A model generated the notes under the pieces. It was not told where the DNA came from. It made no database searches and worked only from the letters and a program-made list of their open reading frames with translations. Positions 35,421-49,323 of a stretch of DNA of 64,000 bases are shown in pieces. Source of the stretch: Erythroxylum novogranatense (lineage: Eukaryota > Streptophyta > Magnoliopsida > Malpighiales > Erythroxylaceae); NCBI GenBank assembly GCA_029891385.1, contig JAIWQS010000093.1, forward strand, positions 434,001-498,000. The letters are read 5' to 3'. Every line of letters begins with the position of its first letter. The first letter of the stretch is position 1. A program made the translations under genes and the position numbers.

Positions 35421-36120
35421 ATCTTTTGTTCCATTCTTGATCCTTCAGAAGATGGAATTTGTATTTGAGGTCTTCATGAAAGTTGTAGCTCTTGAAATCC
35501 TCCTTTAAACCATCTAAAAAACACCTAAATCCAATATCTATAGAGAAAGTTATGACAATTGTAAAACATCTTCCGTGTTACTGTTCATAAACTTCTTTTG
35601 AGTTATTGTTCATCTTACATCTTTTATTCCATTCTTGATCCTTCAGAAGGTGGAATTTGTCTTTGATGTCTTCATAAAAGTTTTAGTTCTTGAAGTCCTC
35701 TTTCAAAAAATACAAAGAAAACCTAAATTCGATATCTGTAGAGAAAGTTATGAGAATTGTCAAACATCTTTTGTGTTATTGTTCATAAACTTCTTTTGGG
35801 TTACTGTTCATCTTACATCGTCTGATCCATTTTGACCCTTTAGATAAATAAATCTGACCTCAGGGTCTTCTTCAAAGTTGTATATTTCAAAGTTATCTTT
35901 GAAATCATCCTACGATGATCTCAAACCAACATCTCTAGCGAGAGCTATGGCATTTGTCCCGAGGCAAGTTCAATATGAGCGAGGACCAAATCTTGTTTGC
36001 TTCGTTCGGCCATAATTTTGTTATCCGACCTTCAAATGAAGTGATTCTTGAACCCTTAGATTCCTAACACTTTTTTTTGTTTATATCTACATGAAAGGTT
36101 ATAGATTTTGATATTGATGT

Positions 36121-39100
36121 TGTTGAGACCCGATCCGGAGATCGGATCCCAACCGGAACACGAAACGAAAGTTGCCGAAATCAAAACAGATTCAAATTGG
36201 AGAATTTGAATCTGAAAGCAAATCGAATGACAAAATGCGGAAACAACGAATCGAATAACAAAGGTATCGAAAACGGAATAGCGATTTATCGAAGTCAAAA
36301 GTGAAATCCAATCTAATCGAAAATGAAGGAATTGAAAGCAAATCGAATCGAAGAAACGGAAACATAAACAATTCGAACGGACCAAATCAATTTTTTTTTC
36401 GACATCCGTAACTCATATGTTAGAAAGATGTACATTGGATACCTTAAGACTAACCAAATCCAAAACTGGTATAAACTTTTCTTTTCTTTTCTTACTTATT
36501 CGCTTTATTCAATCTTATACAAATCACATCCTTAAACAAAAACTCAAATCATAAAATTCCTCATATTCATGCTATATCTCATTCTTGTTAACAAAATCAT
36601 AATCTCACTCTTATCTTTCTTTTATCATACAAAATCTGGCAGCATAACGGCTGCATTACAACTAACCCATACCTGCAAAGTGTTCAAAAAAACACTTCTA
36701 TAATACCCAAACAATAATCAGAATCATCGGACACCCCGTCCGGAATCCGAATCACATTATCCAGTATCCAAAATACATTCATACACATTCATACATACCC
36801 AAATCATTCCCATTTCTCAATTCAATATACATGTACATAATTCATTTAGACAAGCCGTAATTCACTTTCTCCATTCTATATACAAAATCCTTAAATCAAT
36901 TTCATCATAGTACGCATACTATACACAATCGAACAAACGGTCTTGACAATCTTTCATCTGATCTCCCACTCAAATACTTGGAGATGGGGATGAAAGGGGG
37001 GGGGTGAGCTTATAGCTTGTGGGTAATAGGTTTATAACGAAGAACAAGCAAAACCGTTGAAAAAGTTCATTTGTTATACAAAATCATAATAAGTTCATAA
37101 AACGCTTTGCTCTTAAATTCTCAGTCAAATCCGAAATTCTGAGTTCAAACTTGTAGTTAAAAATGCCATCATAGCAACACAACATATGCTTTTAACCATC
37201 AAGGAAAAACACTCAATTTATGCAACATACTTAGCAATTCAACGACGCAATGCACAATCAAATGGCTCGAGAGTTCCGTAAAACAAAATGGATAAACTAA
37301 AGTTTATACCGTGAACAAAACGAGTCCGATTTCTCAGGATCTCGTGGCCACAAGTGGGCAGCCTAGAGAAGGCTATAAGTCGACGTGCACATGACTATCC
37401 ATCCGTTACTCTCTCACCCAAACAAAGCACATAATCATTCATTTTATGTTCATATCGATTCATGCTTTTCTTACTCTTTTCTTTCTTTTTCGAAGATACA
37501 AAATGCCATGAATTTCACAAGGCATGACATAAATGTTTCAATAACATGATATAAATGTTTCAATGCATTCTCATCTTTATTTTGCAAATCATTCACAAGA
37601 AACAAAAACAATATTTATGAAGTAGATGAAATCATTCTTGATTTGGGAGAACACTTTAGTGGCTCATTACTAAATTATAAACATGAAACCCACCTGGAAT
37701 TTCCTTGCTTGGATACATGCTCAAAAGAAGCCTCTCCTCGATCCTCTTGCCTTCCTTGATTTCCTTTATCAAAATGTACAAATCCCATTCAATAAGAATA
37801 CAATCTGAGGACCCAAATATCGCATATTCACTAAGATAAATTCTAAAGACTCCAAGATCAATCAATTTGTTTAGGAAATCCATAAGTGGCACTCCAAACA
37901 TAAAGGGACTATCCTTATGTTGAGACTACAATCTCTACAAAACTTCTCTCCAAAATTTAAGATTCTTAGAGACTGAATTTCAATTTCATTTCTCCACAAA
38001 ACATGTAGCTATGTGCCTCTAGTTCACAATGAATCAAAAATCGCGTCATTCTGATATCTACAGCAAAAGTTATGTCCGATTAACCAAAATACAACTGTTC
38101 TGGAAGACTGGAGCTCGCTGCGGCGAAGGCTACGCTCGCCGCGGCGAAGACCACGCTCGCCGCGGCGAACGGCCTGCTCGCCACTACGAACGGTCTGTGT
38201 ACGCCACGGCGTGCGCGCATGCATGCGTCGCGGCGTACACCTCTTCCACGCACGCCGCGACGTGCACTATATGTGCACGCTGCGCGTCACCTTCAGACGC
38301 CATGGCGTGTTTCGAGCACGTCGTGACGTGCGGGTCGAGGAACGCCTCCCAAACCCGACTTTCGTCATTTCCTTCAACCAAAATCTTCCCATCTCTTAAA
38401 AATAATTCATGTTAATCTTAACCCATCATCCCTACTTCAATTCTAACTCATTCCAACACAAAAATCCATTGACAAACACAACCAAAATCCTTAACCCTAA
38501 GACACCTTCTACCGAAAACTCATTTCATACATTTCACTACATTTTTCAGTTTAATCAAACACTAAACACGATCCATTCAACAAATCAAAAAGGGATGATG
38601 CTTATACTTACTTGTTTTGACTTCAAATCTTCAAGGATTGACAAACCCTAGCTTTCTCCTCTTCTCTCTTCTTCTTCCTCTACGACTTCCTCTTCTTTTT
38701 TTTTTTTCTAATTTCTAATTTCCTTCTCTTATTTATACTCTTAATGAGTGGGGAAAGTCCATTTTGCCCTCTCACATAAGCCTTACAACTCTTAGACTTA
38801 AGTACTATGCCTAAATTACCCTTATATATTCTTATAACCTTAATACCTCAATTTCATAAATTCAAAATCTTCGGAACTGAATTAAATTTCGATTCCTTCA
38901 AATAATTTACAGTCCCATGCCTCTAACTTATTTAGAAACAGTAATCAACTTGATTGGGTCTCTACCGATCAAGATATCATTACAATATTGAACCGTGCTA
39001 AGAAAATATCTAACTCACTTCTACTCAAACAATCTCTAAACAATCATAATTTCCCATTATGAGGTAGGTAATTGTCTTAGGAATTCAACGCTTCAAAAAT

Positions 39101-40096
39101 CAGATTAATCGGATGTCGGTCGGAAAAATTAGAAGCAAAAGACTGAAAGAGAGCTGGTCACCCTAACAGTAACAAAATTTATGAAATTTCTATCTGTACA
39201 TGCCAAGGCCCAAAATGGCATACTTTATAACAATGAAAAGATCAGAATATAATCAAAAGCGTTCACGAGGAATTCAAAAGCAATAGCAACCTCTGATTAG
39301 GTCAATTCGTCGATCGAAACTTCTATCTAGGAATGTCTAATCCTATACTTCATCCAAACTTATAACATTTCATATCTCCTAAATTTCATAACCAGAGATA
39401 ACATATTCTACATCATTGACAAACTAGGATAATCTTCTATATCTTTCATATAGATCACTGAACTTAATTCAAAACATATCTATCTATAATTTGCCTCAAA
39501 TCACATTACACACCTAAATGTACACTTATGAACAGTTTCACAAATACTTAACTTGTCTCAAAGGACCGCATATACAATTCTACACTAAGAACATTTACAA
39601 AAGCAAAGTCAAATGACTGTAATTTTGACTGATCATAACTTCCACTCCCGATATTGAAACATATCATACTTTATGGCTACAAAGAGCTCTCAACAAAAGC
39701 TACAATTTTCATTAAGATCATTTTCTCAAAATCTACTTAAATAAAAAAGTCAACTCTCTATGACCAAAAGTCAAACTTCCTCAATTCTTCAAATTCTCAC
39801 TCTTTCACTATTTGTTTCATACTCTTCAACTCCATTTCAATCAACTCATTCACTTTAACTTTTCTAATAAATTTCATAATACCACACAAAATTTACTCTA
39901 ACCTCACATCAATTTCATGTATTAACCTCAAAATATCATCTTAATTTGTTCAAACTAGCATTGTTCACCCAAAACCTTAAGCATAATCATCCAAATTCAA
40001 AAATTTCTCTTCCTCTACACATGACTAAGTCACCTCAATTTTCTCATTTAATGTCAAATTAAAATTCACAAATCTGAAAAAGTTCGGGGTCCAACG
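36121..40096 (-). repeat. 3' LTR of element B
   Basis: Begins TGTTGAGACC on the plus strand and ends TCCAACG at 40096. The expected terminal A is G here, i.e. the sense-strand TG start is CG. Apart from the GC-rich patch at 38115-38343 it is almost identical to 40821-44753. Its 81-codon minus-strand open frame (37901-37656) recurs in the other LTR with few changes, as LTR identity predicts. Confidence 0.9.
38115..38343. repeat. GC-rich patch in the 3' LTR of element B
   Basis: About 229 bp of CpG-rich sequence built from CGCCGCGGCGAA, CACGCCGCGACG and similar palindromic words, inside an LTR that is otherwise AT-rich. The corresponding patch of the other LTR (42802-42999) has the same words in a different arrangement and length. 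Confidence 0.9.
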
Positions 40097-40820
40097 TTTC
40101 TCCCCCTCTTAAACGAATTTCGTCTTCGAAATTCCTACATGAGTAATCATCAAGTAACTTATTCTCTCAAATAATTTATTCCAAAGATCGTAGTCACTTA
40201 CCTTCTTATCTAATTCCTCATCATACATATATCTCAATTTATTCACAATCTTTCACTTCTTGTATCTAATACCACCAATACCATGCTAACATCACTATAT
40301 CCACAAATCAAACTTTCGTAATCTATTTACACAAGTCAATAGTCTAATTCTTAATAACCTTAAGGTGGACCAACCATCATTCAAGATCAACCTTGAAAAC
40401 TTTTATACATATATATCTTTATCATTCATCTCATCTTTCAAGTATTCCGCTATTACATCTCATATATATATATTCGAAGTCAAATCATCCAAATTCATAC
40501 TGAATTGCTAATCTAAATTTCCATACACACAATCTTAAAATCAATCATACTCTTGACACTTAAATCAAATAGTCACTTTATTTCCTCGGATAATTCATGA
40601 ACACTTATGCACATCCATATCACACTCTCACTAATTCAATCATATAACTCATCACCTCAATCAAACAATCATTTAGATTCGTCAAATAATTCATGACAAA
40701 GACAACACCTCATGCTCACATTCTCACAAGATCAATCTTATCCTCACATACTCTTATCCATTTCTTACTTATACACATACGCCCAAGTAAGATCATATAA
40801 CTGGGCTCTGATACCACAAC
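40097..40820 (-). other. Noncoding interior of element B with PPT and PBS
   Basis: PPT on the minus strand: AAGAGGGGGAGAAA (40097-40110). PBS on the minus strand: TGGTATCAGAGCCC (40803-40816), matching the initiator-Met tRNA 3' end used by many plant LTR elements. Between them lie AT-rich sequences with no supported open frame. Confidence 0.88.
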
Positions 40821-43800
40821 TGTTGAGACTCGATCCGGAGACCGGATCCCAACCGAAACACGAAATGAAAGTTGCCGAAATCAAAACGGATTCAAATTGG
40901 AGAATTTGAATCTGAAGGAAAATCGAATGACAAAATGCGGAAACAACGAATCGAATAACAAAGGTATCGAAAACGGAATAGCGATTTATCGAAGTCAAAA
41001 GCGAAATCCAATCATATCGAAAACGAAGGAATTGAAAGCAAATCGAATCGAAGAAACATAAACATAAACAATTCGAACGGACCAAATCAATTTTTTTTCG
41101 ACATCCGTAACTCATATGTTAGAAAGACATACGTTGGATACCTTAAGACTAACCAAATCCAAAACTGGTATAAACTTTTCTTTTCTTTTCTTACTTATTT
41201 GATTTATTCAATCTTATACAAATCACATCCTTAAACAAAAACTCAAATCATAACATTCCTCATATTCATGCTATATCTCATTCTTGTTAACAAAATCATA
41301 ATCTCACTCTTATCTTTCTTTTATCATACAAAATCTGGCAGCATAACGGTTGCATTACAACTAACCCATACCTGCAAAGTGTTCAAAAAAACACTTCTAT
41401 AATACCCAAACAATAATCAGAATCATCGGACACCTCGTCCGGAATTCGAATCACATTATCCAGTATCCAAAATACATTCATACATACCCAAATCATTCCC
41501 ATTTCTCAATTCAATATACATGTACATAATTCATTTACACAAGCCGTAATTCACTTTCTCCATTCTATATACAAAATCCTTAAATCAATTTCATCATAGT
41601 ACACATACTATACACAATCGAACAAACGGTCTTGACAATCTTTCATCTGATCTCCCACTCAAATACTTGGAGATGGGGATGAAAGGGGGGGGGTGAGCTT
41701 ATAGCTTGTGGGTAACAGGTTTATAACGAAGAACAAGCAAAACCGTTGAAAAAGTTCATTTGTTATACAAAATCATAATAAGTTCATAAAACGCTTTGCT
41801 CCTAAATTCTCACCAACCAAATTTCGAGTTCAAACTCGTAGTTAAAAATGCCATCACAGCAACACAACATATGCTTTTAACCATCAAGGAAAAACACTCA
41901 ATTTATGCAACATACTTAGCAATTCAACGATGCAATGCACAATCAAATGGCTTGAGAGTTCCGTAAAACAAAACGGATAAACTGAAGTTTATACCATGAA
42001 CAAAACGAGTCCGATTTCTCAGGATCTCGTGGCCACAAGCGGGCAGCCGGGAGAAGGTTATACGTCAACGTGCACGTGACTATCCATACGTTACTCTCTC
42101 ACCCAAACAAAGCACATAATCATTCATTTCATGTTCATATCGATTCATGCTTTTCATGCTCTTTTTTTTTCTTTTTCGAAGATACAAAATGCCATAAATT
42201 TCACAAGGCATGACATAAATGTTTCAATGACATGATATAAATGTTTCAATGCATTCTCATCTTTATTTTGCAAATCATTCACAAGAAACAAAAACAATAT
42301 TTATGAATTAGTTGAAATCATTCTTGTTTTGGGAGAACACTTTAGTGGCTCATTACTAAATTATAAACATGAAACCCACCTGGAATTTCCTTGCTTGGAT
42401 ACATGCTCAAAAGAAGCCTCTCCTTGATCCTCTTGCCTTCTTTGATTTCCTTTATCAAAATGTACAAATCCCATTCAATAAGAATACAATATGAGGACCC
42501 AAATATCGCATATTCACTAAGATAAATTCTAAAGACTCCAAGATCAATCAATTTGTTTAGGAAATCCATAAGTGGCACTCCAAACATAAAGGGACTATCC
42601 TTATGTTGAGACTACAATCTCTACTCAAATTCTCTCCAAAATTTAAGATTCTTAGAGACAGAATTTCAATTTCATTTCTCCACAAAACATGTAGCTCTAT
42701 GCCTCTAGTTCACAATGAATCAAAAATTGTGTCATTATGATATCTACAGCAAAAGTTATGTCCGTTTAACCAAAATACAACTGTTCTGGAAGACTGGAGC
42801 GTGGCCTTCACCGCGGCGAAGACCACGCCGCCACGCGGGCGAATGACCTTGCACCTCGCGACGAATAGTGCAGGCGCCATGACGCACGACGTCTGCTAAG
42901 ATTCAGACGTCATGGCGCACACCTCTCCCACGCACGCCGCGACGCAGCCCACCTTCGCAGTCGCGTGCGTTTTGAGCACGCCGAGACGCTGGTCGGGAAT
43001 GCCTCCCAAACCCGACTTTCTCCATTTCCTTCAACCAAAATCTTCCCATCTCTTAAAAATACTTCCTGTTAATCTTAACCCGTCATCCCTACTTCAATTC
43101 TAACTCATTCCAACAAAAAAATCCATTGACAAACACAACCAAAATCCTTAACCCTAAGACACCTTCTACCGAAAACTCATTTCATACATTTCACTACATT
43201 TTTCAGTTTAATCAAACACTAAACACGATCCATTCAACAAATCAAGAAGGGATGATGCTTATACTTACTTGTTTTGACTTCAAATCTTCAAGGATTGACA
43301 AACCCTAGCTTTCTCCTCTTCTCTCTTCTTCTTCCTCCATGACTTCCTCTTCTTCTTTTTTTTTCTAATTTCTAATTTCCTTCTCTTATTTATACTCTTA
43401 ATGAGTGGGGAAAGTCCATTTTGCCCTCCCACATAAGCCTTACAACTCTTAGACTTAAGTACCATGCCCAAATTACCCTTATATATTCTTATAACCTTAA
43501 TACCTCAATTTCATAAATTCAAAATCTTCGGAACTGAATTAAATTTCGATTCCTTCAAATAATTTGCAGTCCCATGCCTCTAACTTATTTAGAAACAGTA
43601 ATCAACTTGATTGGGTCTCTACCGATCAAGATATCATTACAATACTGAACCGTGCTCAGAAAATATCTAACTCACTTCGACTCAAACAATCTCTAAACAA
43701 TCATAATTTCCCATCATGAGGTAGGTAATTGTCTTAGGAATCCAACGCTTCAAAAATCAAATTAATCGGATGTCGGTCGGAAAAATTAGAACAAAAGACT

Positions 43801-44753
43801 GAAAGAGGGCTGGTCACCCTAATAGTAACAAAATTTCTGAAATTTCTATCTGTACATGCCAAGGTCCAAAATGACATACTTTATAACAATGAAAAGATCA
43901 TAATATAATCAAAAGCGTTCACGAGGAATTCAAAAGCAATAGCAACCTCTAATTAGGTCAATTCATCGATCGAAACTTCTGTCTAGGAATGTCTAATCCT
44001 ATACTTCATCCAAACTTATAACATTTCATATCTCCCAAATTTCATAACCAGAGATAACATATTCTACATCATTGACAAACTAGGATAATCTTCTATATCT
44101 TTCATATAGATCACTGAACTTAATTCAAAACATATCTATCTATAATTTGCCTCAAATCACATTACACACCTAAATGTAAACTTATGAACAGTTTCACAAA
44201 TACTTAACTTGTCTCAAAGCACCGCATATACAATTCTACACTAAGAACATTTACAAAAGCAAAGGCAAATGGCCGTAACTTTGAATGATCATAACTTCCA
44301 CTCCCGATATCGAAACATATTATACTTTATGGCTACAAAGAGCTCTCAACAAAAGCTACAATTTTCATTAAGATCATTTTCTCAAAATCTGCTTAAATCA
44401 AAAAGTCAACTCTCTATGACCAAAAGTCAAACTTCCTCAATTCTTCAAATTCTCACTCTTTTACTATTTGTTTCATACTCTTCAACTCCATTTCAATCAA
44501 CTCATTCACTTTAACTTTTCTAATAAATTTCATAATACCACACAAAATTTACTCAGAACCTCACATCAATTTCATGTATTAACCTCAAAATATCATCTTA
44601 ATTTGTTCAAACTAGCATTGTTCACCCAAAACCTTAAACATAATCATCCAAATTCAAAATTTTCTCTTCCTCTACTCATGACTAAGTCACCTCAATTTTC
44701 TCATTTAATTTTAAATTAAAATTCACAAATCTGAAAAAGTTCAGAGTCCAACA
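40821..44753 (-). repeat. 5' LTR of element B
   Basis: TG...CA ends on the sense strand, 3,933 bp. Like its partner it contains a long G run (about 41,684-41,693), the 81-codon frame (42587-42342) and a GC-rich patch (42802-42999). Confidence 0.9.
42802..42999. repeat. GC-rich patch in the 5' LTR of element B
   Basis: About 198 bp. It shares CGCGGCGAAGACCACGC and CACGCACGCCGCGACG with the other LTR but in a rearranged, shorter form. The flanks on both sides (CTGGAAGACTGGAGC and CCTCCCAAACCCGAC) match exactly between the LTRs. Confidence 0.9.
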
Positions 44754-46637
44754 GATGTGAAAAAATGTATTAAATCAAGTAAGGTATTGATTGGAAGAGT
44801 AAGAATTAGATATGTTACTAAACATGCTTCAGTGTTTTGATGATTTCTAGATTGGTAGAGCTTCAAATGAGATGATTCTTGTTTCAAGATAAACTAGAGA
44901 CATGGAGTTACAAATCGTATGATGAAGTTGAAATCTAATTCAGTTTCTAAGATGTTTATATTTTAGATAGAAGTTGTGCATAAGTATACTGACTTGGACA
45001 AGAGCAGTCCAAAAATTGTTGAAGTGTATCTTTCGAAACACTAAACCAGATGGATTGATTTTGGCGTCCATGGGAACTTAAGAAAAGAGAGAACATTTTT
45101 TAGAAGAAAGTGTTATGTCAGAGTACTCAAGGGTGCTTTCGGCAAGACATTTAAGTGTAAAAAACATAAGGCATAAATGGAAGAGAAAATGAGACAATTC
45201 TCAATCATTAAGGGCATAATTAGAAGAAAAAGTGTTGTCTTGCTTATAAATGAAGAAGAGAAATGTGAATGGAGGGATAAGTAGAAGAGAATAATGAAAA
45301 TGAGTAAGAAAGAGAAAGAGAGTTTGGTGGTTTGAGACAAAAGAAGAGAGTTGAGCTAGGGTTTGAATTTCTTTAGCCTATAAGAGAGATTTTGAGGCTG
45401 TTCAAGAAGGAAAAAAGGAAGAGGAAGAGAAGAGCTTCCCTTTGAGCTAAAGATCTCTTCAATTGGTGAAGAATCAAGGGAACCAAGAGAATCCTACCCA
45501 AGAGTAAGGAAAAAGACAACCTTGACTTAGATTTTTGCAAGGAAATGAGGTGGGTAATGTATTTATAATTACTGTAAGATTGGGCAAATTCTTACCTATG
45601 TGTGAATATGTGTTAAATTATTTGAAATTGACATGAAGAAAATACATGATAATTTTCTCTTTTTTTTCATACTATGGAAGAAGTATGATATGTGATATAA
45701 ATAAATTGTATTTTTGATCAATGTTGTGCCTTGATATTTTCATGACATTTTGTATAAATGCAAAGAAAGGAAAGAGCATGAAAAGTATGAAAGCATTTGA
45801 TAAAATGATTTGAGCATATTTATGTGCTTCTGTTTGGGCAAAAGTGGAACCATTTTGTTTGTCACGTGCACATTGACAAGAGCCTTCTCCCGACTGCCCG
45901 CTTGTGACATATGAGTTCTGAAAAATGGACTCATTCTATTCATGGGGTAAACTTCGGTTTCCTCATTCTGTCTCATGAAACCCTCGAGTCGTTGTTGTGC
46001 ATTGCATTTTTTTTAAATTGTCAAGTATGAAACATATTGAGTGTTATGTGATTTGAGCTAAATTTGATGAATGTTTAATTTGTTTGAATAAAATATGAAT
46101 GCTAGAATTGCTAGATATACATATATACATACACATGCTTGACTTTGGGTTAATTGCCAATGGCTATAAATATATTAGCCACTGAGTTGTATAGCTCACC
46201 CCACGCTTCCCTCTTCAGGTGCAGAAAGAGAAGATTAGCGATCCTTGTAAGGCGTTAGAACTCCAATATAATTAAAGATTTTTGTAATTAAGTTAGTTCA
46301 GGATTTTTTTTATTTTGGAATCATTCTAATCATAAGCATTCAATAGTATCACGTGTAGTTTGTATTTTGTATTTTGTATTTGTATTAAAGCAAAAGGTGT
46401 GGTTTTTTGAAATGTAAAGATATTGTGAAAACAAACATCGTATTCTATAATGGGCCCAAGTAATCACCAAAACTTTGATGTGTGCAATAATGTTTGCATC
46501 TTTGTGACTGAAATGGTTTTACATAAATCGGGCTGATTTGATTATATTTTTCTGCGTATGCGTTAAATTGTTTTAAAAAAATTGCAAGGTGTTTTGATTG
46601 TTAATTGTCTCCAAATGCTGGGCTCCAGGGTCTAACA

Positions 46638-49323
46638 TTGTTTGGTATCAAAGCTTAGGTTTTTCCTAGACTTAGAATGCATTGTAGGATGAATTGCGTG
46701 CTATGTGATTTATTTTTATATTGTGAATTGATGTGTCGCATTAAGTGACATGCATATCATGCATACATATAGGAAATAAGATTAATATGAAAGTAAGCTA
46801 AAAGATAGTGTCTTATCGAAGGAGTAAAATGCCACCTCGTAAAAGAATACGAGGAGTTTTGTAAGAATCTATTGCATCTGATTCCTCACCACTTGAGAAG
46901 GGCATTGATGAGTATAGGATCCCAGAAATTTACAACCGTATGAGTCACATGTATGAACTTCTGTTAAGAGTTTTGACTAGTAGAAACGATGAGAGGAAGG
47001 GTGTTTGATTAGAGTGTAAGATGAGGAAAGCTTGTGGATATTTAGAAATAAGAAATATGGCGCAGTCCGATATGTTAGATATAGATGTAGTATTTGTGGT
47101 TGTGTTAGTGAATAAAGTAATAGAATTTTGCGAGGATGTGTACTTGAATTGATATGGATGTGAAAATATTTCCATGAATTGACTAAAGAAGAGATAGAGA
47201 CAGGGTGAAAAACAACAAGATTTACGATGTATAAGCAAAGTGGAATTGAAAGGTTGAACTCGAAATTTATGATCAAGTATAAGATTGTATTAGTGAATTT
47301 GAGATTTGCATTTCAAGATGAATATATATATTCTCCTAACTTGATTAAGAATGTATGTATGGAAAGTGAAACAAAGGATAGTGATATATGTAGAGGTTCT
47401 AAAGGTTATGTCGACTAATTATTGTGAGTACATATTTGATAATGTGGTTAAATTGGTGAATAACATGATTGAGTACATATGAGACCTATATTTGGATATG
47501 GATAGGAAGTAATCAATGATCCCTATAGTTAAAGATTATGAGATGAATCAGAGTAACGAGATGGAAGTATAGCATAGATGATTGTAGCAAGAACTCTTCT
47601 TTCGAAGAAGAATTTCCTTGAATTAGGTTAAACAGATCAAGTAGTTTACATTAAGAATGATCAATAAAAGAACCAATCAGAGATGAATATGTAATGAGTT
47701 AGAAGTTAATATTGGAGTTCTATCCCTAGTGAAGACTCAAGCATAACAGGTAGAGTATGCTATTGAGGATGTATGCATTTTTTGATGAAAAGTATCCAAC
47801 TACAAAAGTGGATTTTAGGAAATTGAGATAACACTATTGTTAATGTGAGGAGAACTTAGATCCACATTATATTCTATGAGAATATTTGAAGACATATAAA
47901 TTAGATTTTGATGAATGTGTTACCAAAGCAAGAAGTTAAGTTACAAATAAATTGAAATGTGAGGAGAAACTAGTATGAATGAGAAACATTAGAATAAGTC
48001 AATGTGAAATATTAGGAAATCTAAAGAATGGAGAAGGTCATTTAAGAAAGGGTGAGTCAATTGGAAAATTGAAAATAACGCGAGATAATGTTACCTCATC
48101 GAGGAATTAGTTATTTAAAGAATTAGGAGAGCTAATCATGGGCATATGGAGTTTGATAATAATTGTTTGAGTTAACAATTGCCTCGATAATACCATGGTA
48201 TTGAAGATTAAAAGTGATCCAAATGAAATTTGATGATGTATTAAAGGTATTCAAAAATTTGAGAAGAATAATTCGAATACGTGAAGAAAAATGTGTAATG
48301 AGTATGAGAAATGAAAGTAAAGAAAATTTTGAGGAATTATCTGATATTAATTATATCGTATGAATTTGGAGATTCTATAGTATGCAATGATATTATATAA
48401 GAGATTTGGGTGAATTCAATGCAGCAGGATAAAGTGATCCTATATATGAAGACAACTAAAGTCCTATGAGTTGATTATTCGATACATGATTTAGAGATAC
48501 CATAGTAGTGATTGTTTTGAAGTTTGGAGATAGTATATATAAAGGAATATCTGAGATGTATATATACAAGTACAGATCATAAAGGTTTGAGGCAATCACT
48601 GAATTGAGAGAATTGAATATGAGATCGAGAAGATTGATATAAATACCAAAAGGCCATGATTGTACAAGTGAGAAATTCCAAGTAAGGCTACGTTTTATAT
48701 CAGATACCCTAAATGTAAACCTGATATCGAGGATTATCAGAACTAGAGTAAAAATAAGCATAGAATGTGGGCTTGGTTTATCCCAAATTAAGGATTCAGG
48801 AATTGAGAATCTTATTAAGGAATTGAAAATGGATCTGAATTCTGAGTTTAAATTGGAAGATGAGGCTTTGTGATCGAAAAGGAGAAATATGTATACCTAA
48901 TAAAGAGATAAAGGAGTTAGTGGATCAATACCGAAAGTATGGAGTAAAGTGAGACAAACATAAGAGTGAAGCCTACTGATACTATAAAGATGTGAAATAT
49001 AAAACAAAGGATGAAATGTTTATAAGAGTATCACCTCCCCAAGGTGTGCTTAGATTGAGTGCAAAATGTCAAGTATGTTAAGAGAAATCAATATGATCTG
49101 ATATTGACGTTATCGACACAGGAAGTGGGGGAAAGTGTGAGTAATCTAAAACCTAATGAGGAACTCGTTAGGAGAGTGAATGATTAAATAGGTGATTGAA
49201 AGAATTAGTGAGTCTTTTGACTGTGATCATTTGAAAGAAATTATTTAAGTGAAGGAGTCATTAGGTAGATTGAGGAAAACATAAGACAATGTTACTTCCA
49301 TTTGGTTGACCACTCAGGTAAAA
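46638..49323 (+). pseudogene. Degraded gag-pol of element A
   Basis: Stop-rich relic. Identifiable pieces: gag start MPPRKRIRGVL (46829-46861, then TAA); RNase H-like QQDKVILYMKTTKVL and HDLEIP (about 48,423-48,500) and DCTSEKFQVRLRFISDTLN (48,655-48,715); integrase zinc-binding RKGEICIPNKEIKEL (about 48,875-48,925) and LRLSAKCQVC (about 49,050-49,080); and integrase core start VTSIWLTTQ (49,290-49,320), where element C interrupts. The order fits Ty3/gypsy. RT itself is too degraded to mark. Confidence 0.55.

Larger units (their letters stand above)
36121..44753 (-). mobile_element. Element B: LTR-dominated non-autonomous retrotransposon with target duplication
   Basis: Two direct repeats of 3,976 bp (36121-40096) and 3,933 bp (40821-44753) flank a 724-bp interior. 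Read on the minus strand, the right LTR begins TGTTGGACTCTGAAC and ends GAGTCTCAACA. A PBS TGGTATCAGAGC follows after four bases, and a PPT AAGAGGGGGAGAAA lies just before the second LTR. The flanks carry the same 5-bp duplication GATGT (36116-36120 and 44754-44758). No gag or pol domain is present in any frame. LTRs make up more than 90% of the element. It resembles large non-autonomous derivatives (LARD-like) but with an even smaller interior. Mobilisation by related gypsy elements is an inference from shared LTR blocks with A and C. Confidence 0.92.
34159..49323 (+). mobile_element. Element A: old Ty3/gypsy element, interrupted twice
   Basis: The 5' LTR starts TGTTAGACCCCG at 34,159, is split by element B (36,121-44,753) and ends TCTAACA at 46,637. 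That leaves about 3.84 kb of LTR. It is followed by a PBS TGGTATCAAAGC (46643-46654, one mismatch to the initiator-Met type) and a gag start MPPRKRIRGVL at 46829 that stops after 11 codons. Relics of RT, RNase H (48,420-48,690) and integrase (48,870-49,323) follow in plus-strand order with many stops. The integrase is cut by element C at 49,323, so the 3' part of A must lie beyond the window. Confidence 0.72.

Noticed and set aside
35001..35468. 155-residue Phe/Leu/Cys/Ser-rich frame that looks like a membrane protein
   Set aside because: Produced by translating the CTTCTTCTGTGTTTTG repeats of the A LTR; all frames of such repeats look hydrophobic.
37656..42587. Two nearly identical 81-residue minus-strand open frames (37901-37656 and 42587-42342) that might be a conserved small gene
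   Set aside because: They are the same LTR position in the two copies of element B, so their similarity is explained by LTR identity. No known domain.
36121..44753. Segmental tandem duplication of about 4 kb
   Set aside because: TG/CA ends, PBS, PPT and the 5-bp target duplication GATGT show an LTR retrotransposon instead.
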